From assembly GCA_014871385.1 (NCBI GenBank), contig CM026426.1, positions 73,584,303 to 73,648,302 on the forward strand: 64,000 bases of DNA, written 5' to 3'. The position numbers and the translations under genes are program-made. Shown in pieces: positions 57,151-64,000 of the stretch. The stretch comes from Ceratodon purpureus (Eukaryota > Streptophyta > Bryopsida > Pseudoditrichales > Ditrichaceae). Numbering within the stretch: position 1 is the first letter of the stretch; each line of letters begins with the position of its first letter. The notes under the pieces are model-generated. The model worked only from the letters and a program-made list of their open reading frames with translations. It was not told the DNA's origin and ran no database searches.

Positions 57151-57447
57151 GTGACTATATTTTGCAATGACTCGATGGACCATACTTTAGGTTTAGCAGA
57201 CTTCGAAGAAGAAGGTTCCTGCGAGGGTTTTCTAGTCATAGGATGCATTCTTATGCTTTTATTTTATGTTTTCTATTGTTGTTTAAATTGTGTGAAAGTT
57301 ATGAGGAAGAAGCATAGGAGGAAGAAGTGCAAGCGTAGAAGTAGTCGTAAATGGACAGTAGTTGAGATCCAAGCTATGTGGAATCACTTCTACGAAGGGA
57401 TGTGTGAGGAACAGATGGACAATCTAGAGAATACAATGGAATGTTAG
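57151..57447 (+). other. Small ORF with a predicted membrane segment
   Basis: The 98-residue frame has one hydrophobic stretch (FLVIGCILMLLFYVFYCCLN), then a strongly basic part (RKKHRRKKCKRRSSRKW) and an acidic end. This looks like a small single-pass membrane protein, but no family is recognised. The adjoining GTAC cluster lies directly upstream. Confidence 0.3.
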
Positions 57448-58141
57448 CTTCTTGTGGTTTTAGTAAGCAGCCAGTAGATAGAATTTTAGAACATTTCTTG
57501 TACAACTTTATGTATTTAAAAATTCAAAAATTGCATTTTCTGTATACCTGATCATTGTTGAAATATGCAGTATGCATCAGGCATTCCTCTACGTTCTTAG
57601 CCGCTGGGATTGCCGCCCCTATAACTCGAGACATTAGTAACAAAACTTGTACACTAAGAACAGAATTAATACACTAAGTACTCACTGAGTACACTATTCA
57701 GCTTTACATTTCACATGAGATGATATGAAATGGGAATAATATTTGGCAAAGTTGCATGACCATACCCTAATGATGTAATAGGCTGTTGTTTAAGGTCAAA
57801 AAGGTCGTGGGGGTGTCAATGGGTTTGGGTAACACCTGCAGTGCTCCGAAGTGTAACACTTCTTTTGAAGCCCAATGGAACGAGCCCATCAGTTCCCATG
57901 TACTGTTGAAACATGATGGACTCTAGTGTTCCTCCAAACCCTTGATTCTTAACCCCAATCAAACACACCTTAAGTATGAGACAGGAAGAACACCATATTC
58001 GCTATTTTGGGAGATATTCTTGAATTTGGGAAATCAGCATGTAAAGAAATGGCCACATTCGTGCCTTCCCATTTACTTTGACCTCGCGTAAATCAATATT
58101 GAATCATTCTAAACACGTTAAAGGAACAATGAGGCCTATGT

Positions 58142-58166
58142 CATTTAGGTCGAGTGGACCTAAATG
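58142..58166. repeat. Inverted repeat 1 of the TTTAGGTC family
   Basis: Arms CATTTAGGTC and GACCTAAATG with a five-base spacer. Preceded by TATGT, as is the second repeat 100 bp to the right. Confidence 0.7.
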
Positions 58167-58245
58167 CACGAACATACAGGAGAGAACTTAATAATGTTCA
58201 ATGATTCGTTACAAACATGTTTAAGGAAGGATGATGATTATGTCA

Positions 58246-58266
58246 TTTAGGTCGATCACACCTAAA
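58246..58266. repeat. Inverted repeat 2 of the TTTAGGTC family
   Basis: Arms TTTAGGT and ACCTAAA with a seven-base spacer starting CGATC. Confidence 0.65.
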
Positions 58267-58622
58267 CGCAATAAAAAACAATAAAAAATAGTAAACCACG
58301 TTTTTGTATTTATAGTAGTAACTATCCGTTACTTAGATTTAGGGTTTAGAAAAAAGGCAATGTCCAATCACATAAAATACATTAGGAATTTTGTAGAACA
58401 CGAAAGTGTACATGACAGTGAGACATAAATGCCAGACGAGAAAATTTGACAAACAGATCAATTGTTTTATTCAAAGCATAATTACATTGAAATAACACAG
58501 ACAGCTCTTATAATCGTCCCTCTATTGTCTGCGCCATTACTATACAATACATACTATCCACTATATGGTTATGAAGTCCCCTCGTAAGCCTCAATTCTTG
58601 ACTTGACAAATTCCCGTTGACG

Positions 58623-58967
58623 TTAACGTGTCCACGACATTCCCTTGACCTGCATCATTGGACTATCAAGAAGACGTTGCAACTTCTGTCTACACCTGTC
58701 ACCAATGCTTGACTCTGGCAGAGAGTGGCGACGAGTACTGGATGGTTTAGGGTGGGAGTCGCCGGACTTCCTTGCCCCGGATCCTGTAGTTGTTGATCGT
58801 AGCCTAGGCATTTGCAAAGGGGATAAATTAGCATTGGGAAGAGATTTTGGTTTAGGTCGAATCGACCTAAACTCCTTAGTACAACCGTAAAGGTAGAACG
58901 GACCTTGAAGGAAGAAGGCGACATAAGCTAGCACGAACCTAGATGAAAGTAGAAAAAGATCAATCAT
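58623..58967 (-). other. Unidentified minus-strand ORF
   Basis: The 114-residue frame has a hydrophobic start (LFLLSSRFVLAYVAFFLQGP) followed by a basic Ser/Pro-rich part (SIRPKPKSLPNANLSPLQMP, STRRHSLPES). Inverted repeat 3 falls inside it. It may be a 3' exon of the FCP1-like locus upstream on the minus strand, or non-coding. Confidence 0.25.
58850..58872. repeat. Inverted repeat 3, perfect 11-bp arms
   Basis: GTTTAGGTCGA and TCGACCTAAAC separated by a single A. The most perfect member of the family. Confidence 0.75.
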
Positions 58968-59084
58968 TTTAGATGGCTTCGAGCTAAACTATGGACATAT
59001 AGGAGGCAAGAACAGATGCGAGCAGCTACCATCACTTAGCCACTTACATGAACGAAACATCAGAAAGGAATGAAAAGCTAATAG

Positions 59085-59435
59085 TCAAGAATGAAAACTA
59101 ACCTTTGCCGGTGGAGGTGACGGTATGTCCTCCACATTGTTATAAAGAGCACGCTTTGTAGGGGTAGAACTCTGTCGTTTCGGAGATAAAACCTGCAGTT
59201 CGGTCAGTGGCCACATAGGAGAAGGGGATTTCAGGGTCTTGGGAATGGACAGGTTAACCGGGCTGTCCACAACCCCTTTGTCGACAGCCATAGTTGAATA
59301 GTCCATCGTGGACTGCGTTGTTGCAACCGATTGCAACAGAAGCCCTCTGCTACGCAAAGAAGGCCCGCAGCCATAAGCAATATTCAAAGAATCCACTGAG
59401 GCTTGACATGCATTATCCTGCAATACATAAAGCAA
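59085..59435 (-). other. Ser/Pro-rich minus-strand ORF
   Basis: The 116-residue frame contains NLSIPKTLKSPSPMWPLTEL and SPKRQSSTPTKRALYNNVED. The low-complexity, basic composition is typical of disordered regions. It lies downstream of the FCP1-like exon on the same strand and could be part of the same gene. No domain recognised. Confidence 0.3.
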
Positions 59436-59848
59436 ATTGGAACATACATCCCCTAATAATTCAGCAATGGTTTAGGGTTCGTCGCAAGGGGCAGAATAGA
59501 TTAAAAAAGAAAAATATACTTCGTATTACAAAAGGAGTAATCTTGATACAATGATTAGCCAGTTAGTTAAGATGTACTGTATACTGATAGCTTCGCGCCA
59601 GTTCAGAAATGTCCATTAACAAACTAGAGAACCGAAGACATGTCTAATTAAGCTCTACGGCTAATTGCCTCGTTAATCTTAGCGTATTGTTCACATGTAG
59701 AACGGTCATCATAATACATTTTTATTCCTATCAGACGCTTGGCCCTGAATCTTGCGAGTGTCCCTACAAAGTGGTGTAGGTCTACAAGATATGGCAAAAG
59801 TTTCGACAACAAAAAAAGATCATCTGCGGCATTGAGTTTTTGGCTGTT

Positions 59849-60436
59849 CTAAGTGGAGACTAAAAGGACAGTGTGAGAATTATTCTGACGTTGCTTGATC
59901 TGACTGTCGTCGATAAAAATGGTGTTGGCATCGGAAAATAGGCCATCAAATTTAAGAAAGAGAATATCACACATCGGCTTAAGGAAGATGTCTTTCTGAG
60001 TCCCGGGTTCCTTCATATATACCGGACGACCTCGATAATCTACGCCCATAGGAATTCTCTGACAGTCCTCTTGACATAGAATTCTGAGCGGATAGACAGG
60101 ACGAATCGGACCGAACAGATAGTCACAGATCATTTTTGTCGTTGAAGTCTTCATCGAACTCCAGACGGTTATGGTTGCGAACGTTGACAACCGACGAAGG
60201 AAATCAGCGCAATTGGGCCTGACACAAACAAGCTTGGGGCCCACGACTGCTGGCTTGGACGCTGAGTGGATGTTAAGGTCATGGTTAGCGAAAGATTGTC
60301 CAGGCCAATTAGGAGTACTGGAGCAGAGTATTCCATTGAGGTCGAGGACAACGTTCAACCAACCAGTCTGAGGTCGCGTCGGGACAGGACTCAATTCTTC
60401 ACTAGAACTTACGTCACATCCAGATGCCTCGCGCAC
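59849..60436 (-). CDS. FCP1/NIF-like HAD phosphatase domain with DLNG motif
   Basis: The exon of about 195 residues starts after an acceptor (ctctctag/gtgcg) at 60436. It carries the FCP1/NLI-interacting-factor fold: NVVLDLNGILCS (motif I), VRPNCADFLRRLSTFATITV then WSSM (motif II), a Lys in LFLKFDGLF, and TIFIDDSQIKQRQN (motif IV). In active members motif I is DLDxT; here the second Asp is Asn (DLNG), so classic phosphatase activity is doubtful. Such proteins normally act on phosphoserine of RNA polymerase II tails. DLNG-type relatives exist in plants to my knowledge, of unknown activity. Ends at a TAG. Confidence 0.65.
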   Translation of the reverse strand: MREASGCDVSSSEELSPVPTRPQTGWLNVVLDLNGILCSSTPNWPGQSFANHDLNIHSASKPAVVGPKLVCVRPNCADFLRRLSTFATITVWSSMKTSTTKMICDYLFGPIRPVYPLRILCQEDCQRIPMGVDYRGRPVYMKEPGTQKDIFLKPMCDILFLKFDGLFSDANTIFIDDSQIKQRQNNSHTVLLVST

Positions 60437-60491
60437 CTAGAGAGGAAATACCGATGACAAATGGACATTACTATATTATACTAGGACGGAG

Positions 60492-60827
60492 TTATACGAA
60501 TGATACAAAGAGGACAATCGCAGGGCAAGTCAGTACCCAAGAAAACAGTGCAACGAGATATAATGATGGATGAAATACTTGAACATCCTCGGCTTGTTCT
60601 TCTACGACATCCCAATCCTCCACAGGACCCATCGACCCTAACAAATTCTGGGGTTGATTGTCAGGAATGACCTCTATGCACGGTGATAAGGTAAGAGCAC
60701 ATTGGGCCGTGACATCTAAATCCATATTTGTGCATACAGGCACATCCACAGTTTGGGCCATGACAACTTCATCCATGACCAAAAGATCGTCTACTTCCTC
60801 ATGTAATTTCTGACCTGAGCATTGCAA
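60492..60827 (-). CDS. Acidic exon upstream of the FCP1-like domain
   Basis: The frame reads KLHEEVDDLLVMDEVVMAQT, VDVPVCTNMDLDVTAQCALT and VEDWDVVEEQAEDVQ. The later hydrophobic part (YLVALFSWVLTCPAIVLF) is probably intron. It is likely the exon before 60436 on the same strand, an acidic N-terminal region. Inverted repeat 4 lies about 70 bp upstream of its ATG. Confidence 0.4.
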   Translation of the reverse strand: MQCSGQKLHEEVDDLLVMDEVVMAQTVDVPVCTNMDLDVTAQCALTLSPCIEVIPDNQPQNLLGSMGPVEDWDVVEEQAEDVQVFHPSLYLVALFSWVLTCPAIVLFVSFV

Positions 60828-60898
60828 GAGAACTATAGAATCATCAGAGAGTGATGAAGGAAGCTGACATAGAAAGGATTGGTAAAAAAGTTGAATAG

Positions 60899-60919
60899 TT
60901 TAGCTCGAGTCGAGCTAAA
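60899..60919. repeat. Inverted repeat 4, TTTAGCTCGA arms
   Basis: Perfect 10-bp arms, TTTAGCTCGA and TCGAGCTAAA, with a single G between. Confidence 0.75.
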
Positions 60920-61039
60920 AAGCCCATTTGTATTAATTACAATTGCTTTGGTCAAAAATGCACATTTCAGTGAACTGCTTTGGTATTAACACCTCATCTA
61001 CAAAATTCTGAGTTCAAAAAATCTAAGTTTGGGAGGGAT

Positions 61040-61907
61040 CGGAAGGTGTCTCGCAAGCATCTCCCTAAGTCTGATTGTGGGAGGGAGAACGGGGTGGGCT
61101 CGGACTAGGGTCACGCATGACCTGGTTGGTGCAATGATGGCTTGGCTCAGGCACAGATGCAGGACTCGGATCCGACTCTCGCAAATTCGCACCACCGCAA
61201 GGGGAGCCCAAAATTTCTACTACTCACGAAGTAGGCAGGGCACTATCTATGGGCTGGACGTTGGGCAGAACTGGACCCGCATTCGGGAAAACAACGGCAT
61301 GCCCCATGCCTTCCAGAGCACCCTACAGTGCCGCCTGCACGATCTTGTTTATATCCATGCTCTACTTCTCCATCCTATTGATCAAGGACTTCTCCCTTTC
61401 CTTGGACGCCAACTGTTCTGCAATAAGAACTTGAATATTTAGATTTGGAGCGGCTCTCCCCAACGTGGAGGCTTGCCGTGCTGGTGGGTCGACCCTCTTT
61501 TTCTTCTGTGCCTGTTTCCCGATACTTCGCCCACCACCAGTCTTTTTCCCACTTCCTAATCCCAGCTCCGGTGCAGAACCCGGTCTCTCTCCGTCTGTAC
61601 GTGTAATGTCCACCGCAAGAAAATCGAATCGTCTCCCCACTCCACCTTCAGATGCTGTCTGACTAACCGGATTCGAAGGCGGACCATTGCCCTCATTGCT
61701 GATGTCTGCAGTACTGTAGGAGGGGGTTTGCTCTTCAGTAGGGGCATCCTCCTCCACTTCTACATTGGCACCGTCCTCCTGAGCTCTGCCTTTCCCTTTT
61801 CGCACGACTTTACCAAGTTTCGGAAAACGTCCCTTATCGACATAATATGCGTCGACATAAAAATCTATTTGATCCAGAGTCAAACCAAGGGACTCGGCAT
61901 TGCTCAT
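61040..61907 (-). pseudogene. Low-complexity minus-strand ORF with nonsense changes
   Basis: The frame starts MSNAESLGLTLDQIDFYVDA YYVDKGRFPKLGK, then acidic, Ser/Gly and Lys-rich stretches (SGKKTGGGRSIGKQAQKKKR) and ends AEQLASKEREKSLINRMEK at a TAG (61362). The same frame continues after that stop and two more (near 61325 and 61220) with Pro/Ser-rich coding-like sequence to about 61040. An N-terminal small domain with a disordered tail is likely; no family recognised. Inverted repeats 5 and 6 lie 80-170 bp upstream of the ATG. Confidence 0.4.
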
Positions 61908-61987
61908 ATTAGATCAGTTATTATCATCCGCGACGATGAAAGCCGAGATCGAGAGCATCTGAGAAACCGAAAGCTAGGTAAACAAGG

Positions 61988-62008
61988 TTTAGGTCGACTC
62001 GAGCTAAA
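61988..62008. repeat. Inverted repeat 5
   Basis: TTTAGGTCGA, one base, TCGAGCTAAA: arms match at nine of ten positions and mix the G and C forms of the motif. Followed by GTGTAGAAG. Confidence 0.7.
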
Positions 62009-62058
62009 GTGTAGAAGTGTATGCATACACGGTCCATAGAATCAAAACTGGAGAACGA

Positions 62059-62079
62059 TTTAACTCGACTTGAGCTAAA
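62059..62079. repeat. Inverted repeat 6
   Basis: TTTAACTCGA, one base, TTGAGCTAAA: imperfect arms, followed by GTGTGGAA like repeat 5, 71 bp away. Confidence 0.65.
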
Positions 62080-62104
62080 GTGTGGAAACACTTACCATGG
62101 CAGA

Positions 62105-62840
62105 GGGGAAGCATGATAAAGTGTACAGGAAAAGTGCTTATCTATTTGTCAATTTCAGCCCTTTTGCAAAAACTGCACAAAAGTGATGGAAAGATGTAAT
62201 TGAAGTCAATTTTTTTTGCTAATATAGATTCTCAACTTCTTTTTGTACAACTCGGAAAAGTTTCATGCTAAGTAGACACTTTAAAGTTATTGTATGAGGG
62301 CTTCAAATCCAAGCAAAGTGGATGAAGATATTTGAAAAAGTGGCTATAAAAGAATCCAAAATTACCTAAAAATCACTTTTGATGAAGTGGGGCTCTCTGT
62401 ATGTTTAAGAGGTATTCTAAAACAGGCAATTCATATACTCATTGTTTGATTTAGAATTCCAAAAGTACCGCCTGTATGTTTTTTAAGAGGGTCACTTGAG
62501 CGATACTTTTTGTCACTTTTTCTTCACCGAACATTGTTTTTTAAATAGGAAAAAACATCCTCTAAAGTCAATAGAGGGCCCCAAATGAAGAAATGAAGAC
62601 ATTCAAAAAGTTCATTTTCATGATTTAGAACTAGTGGTCAAATTAAGTTTCGATTGAAGATCTTTTCTTCCTGAAAATGTATACAAGATACCTTATGACA
62701 CCTTAAAAAGTGACTAAAACACTCAAAAACCACACCAAAATGCTCAAAATCAGATTTGAGCTTTGAAAAACAGCACACTTCATAATCACTTCCATTTGGT
62801 CACATCGGTCACTTTGTTGTACACTTTATCATGCTTCCCC
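62105..62840. repeat. A/T-rich segment bounded by a 23-bp inverted repeat
   Basis: Bases 62105-62127 and 62818-62840 are exact reverse complements (core AAGCATGATAAAGTGTACA). The right arm is also coding for GKHDKVY in the minus-strand gene above it. The interior is A/T-rich without frames and contains several AAAAGTG / CACTTTT words in both orientations, for example near 62131, 62180, 62337, 62373, 62513 and 62706. It could be a small foldback insertion or an inverted duplication of the gene's end. Confidence 0.5.
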
Positions 62841-63478
62841 GCGGCAGCTAGTAGGGGCTTCGTTCGAGCATAGAGTTGATACACAACATCCCCGTGATTG
62901 CAGAAAGTGTCGTGGACCTGGAGGTAGAACTCCATCCTCAACTCCGATGGATAGGTCGAGTACTTCCTTTCGTTGAACTTTCTGTTGTCCTTATACAATG
63001 GGTGATCCGGCGTTCTGTACTCACTCAGAGGTTCTGGCGTTGACACTTCGTTCTCAAGTAAATTATCATCAATGAGAAACAGGAGTTTCACGGGTTCCAT
63101 CGCGATTCTGCTCTTTGGGGGGTGTCCACCGAGTCGCTTGTTAGGAGCGGGTAAATATTCAAAATTGACTTTCTTGCGACCACTCAAGGTGCTACGCTCT
63201 ACCCATGTTAGCACCTGGGCGAAGTCCTCATCGTCTCCGCAAATCAGAAGCCAGTGCCGAACATTGTTGAAATGGGGCTGTCCATAGTCATCGACCATAT
63301 TGAAGAACGCCATGAAGAAGTGGTTCTCCAAAGTGTAGTTATGCCTCGTCTTGTAGGTTGGGAGGAACCGGAAGTCGATAATTCCCAATGTGAGAGCATC
63401 GCACCACAACCTCCATACATCGGAGGGCCAAGATCCGAAGGTAAGTCGAGGCTCCCTGATGAATGGGAGAAACCACAT
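62786..63478 (-). CDS. Unknown protein, possible degenerate DNA-methyltransferase fold
   Basis: The frame reads LRLTFGSWPSDVWRLWCDAL-like start, FRFLPTYKTRHNYTLENHFF, then FNNVRHWLLICGDDEDFAQV LTWVERS, KKVNFEYLPAPNKRLGGHPP, LFLIDDNLLENEVSTPEPLS and EYRTPDHPLYKDNRKFNERK. The end, YPSELRMEFYLQVHDTFCNH GDVVYQLYARTKPLLAA, has the layout of the last part of N4/N6 amino-methyltransferases (region where DPFAGSGT normally stands), but the AdoMet glycines are replaced. This is inference from pattern. Upstream, two in-frame stops (63512 and 63479) separate it from the next frame of the same gene. Confidence 0.45.
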   Translation of the reverse strand: MWFLPFIREPRLTFGSWPSDVWRLWCDALTLGIIDFRFLPTYKTRHNYTLENHFFMAFFNMVDDYGQPHFNNVRHWLLICGDDEDFAQVLTWVERSTLSGRKKVNFEYLPAPNKRLGGHPPKSRIAMEPVKLLFLIDDNLLENEVSTPEPLSEYRTPDHPLYKDNRKFNERKYSTYPSELRMEFYLQVHDTFCNHGDVVYQLYARTKPLLAAAGKHDKVYNKVTDVTKWK

Positions 63479-63511
63479 CTAAGCTGATAGACTCTGAAAC
63501 CCATCTCGCAC

Positions 63512-64000
63512 CTATAGGAAGGTTCTAAAGAACTCAACCGCATATGGGGAGAGATCCTTGGCGGACGCGTTGCGATACTGTGTAGCTCTGGAGTTAGTCC
63601 AGTATGAGTCTGGAATACCCCAATCAAGCAAAACGTGCTTGGACTCCTTGGAGACATGGTAAGCCATCTTGAACTGCTTCCAAGCCTGAATATTAAGGAC
63701 GCCTCTCTTGATTAGATGTAGGGTCGGTTTAATCTTGTTTAGTTCCGCCTGAGCTACAACCTTCCGTTTTCTCCGCTCTACCGACTCCTTCACCGTGTAG
63801 CAGTCCTCCAGTACATTCAAATTCTGCTTAATGACAACCTTCGGATACGTGTACTTTCGACTTGTCCCAGACTTATGCAGGATGTGCTTGTCTGAGCCTC
63901 TTTTTATCTGCTTCTGACAAGTTCCCGAGCCATTTGAAGAACATTCTCGGAAGCGTTCCATCCTTGTCTGGAACGAACCTGGCACTCTAATGAAATTTCT
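63512..64000 (-). pseudogene. N-terminal part of the same unknown gene, runs off the right edge
   Basis: The frame is open through the window end, so the gene is partial. It is basic (HILHKSGTSRKYTYPKVVIK, ESVERRKRKVVAQAELNKIK), then WKQFKMAYHVSKESKHVLLD, WGIPDSYWTNSRATQYRNAS and AKDLSPYAVEFFRTFL before a TAG. The same phase continues with VRDGFQSLSA, a second TAG, and MWFLPFIREPRL, so the two frames belong together and the stops are nonsense changes, or a short intron lies between. Confidence 0.45.

Larger units (their letters stand above)
57450..58622. other. Non-coding stretch with two inverted repeats
   Basis: No gene. GTAC occurs three times near 57648-57705. Two inverted repeats of the TTTAGGT type lie at 58142-58166 and 58246-58266. 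Both are preceded by TGTCA and have related flanks. Confidence 0.45.

Noticed and set aside
27560-57230. Shared LGLADFE peptide between a minus-strand frame near 27.6 kb and the plus-strand ORF at 57.15 kb
   Set aside because: Only about 20 bases are similar. The flanks do not align, so it is probably chance or a very old fragment.

Overview
The window reads as a transposon-dense stretch of a plant nuclear genome. It has GT-AG introns, intermediate base composition, two related Ty3/gypsy LTR retrotransposons, two copies of a plant-type CACTA transposase (Transposase_21, DUF4218 and DUF4216 domains), a Transposase_24-like companion gene, and further decayed transposon genes. No conserved host housekeeping gene, tRNA, rRNA or CRISPR array was seen. 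The exact organism cannot be fixed from the sequence. A streptophyte, possibly a seed-free land plant, is a guess from the mix of families.

Layout: (1) 1-1581 is A/T-rich sequence without a convincing gene. (2) 1582-7123, minus strand, is a CACTA TNP2-type transposase pseudogene. Its exons can be joined at consistent splice sites, and it carries several in-frame stops but almost no frameshifts in its core. (3) 7600-18291 is gypsy element 1 (plus strand), inserted just upstream of that gene's second exon. It has a full 5' LTR, gag, protease, RT, RNase H and integrase. The RT is split by a 401-bp terminal-inverted-repeat insertion. An extra ORF3 lies beyond integrase, and only 32 bp of the 3' LTR remain. 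(4) 18297-32900 holds a Transposase_24-like gene on the plus strand (about 21.7-25.3 kb), an ORF with an RNase H1 N-terminal/viroplasmin-type domain on the minus strand (30923-31288), and weak ORF fragments. (5) 32940-48400, plus strand, is a second TNP2-type pseudogene. Its second exon is interrupted by gypsy element 2 (33934-45490), which has both LTRs and a perfect 5-bp target duplication but has lost its integrase. (6) 50.6-53.8 kb carries a broken DDE-like transposase of a poorly described type, set in non-coding DNA very rich in the tetramer GTAC, with a peak at 56.17-57.12 kb. (7) 58.1-64 kb, mostly minus strand, carries an FCP1/NIF-like phosphatase domain with an altered catalytic motif, an acidic ORF, a low-complexity ORF, and a gene running off the right edge that may contain a degenerate DNA-methyltransferase fold. 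Six related inverted repeats with TTTAG(G/C)TCGA-type arms are scattered through this part.

The main relationships are nesting and decay. Both gypsy copies sit in the 5' part of TNP2 genes. The two gypsy copies are broken in different places: one lacks its 3' LTR and the other lacks integrase. Element 2 has LTRs differing by only about five substitutions plus one 25-bp repeat unit, yet carries seven in-frame stops in gag-pol, which suggests it moved after it was already defective. The least explained signals are the ORF3 of the gypsy family, the repeated polypurine-like 14-mer in its leader and gag, the GTAC-rich domain, and the palindrome family at the right end.
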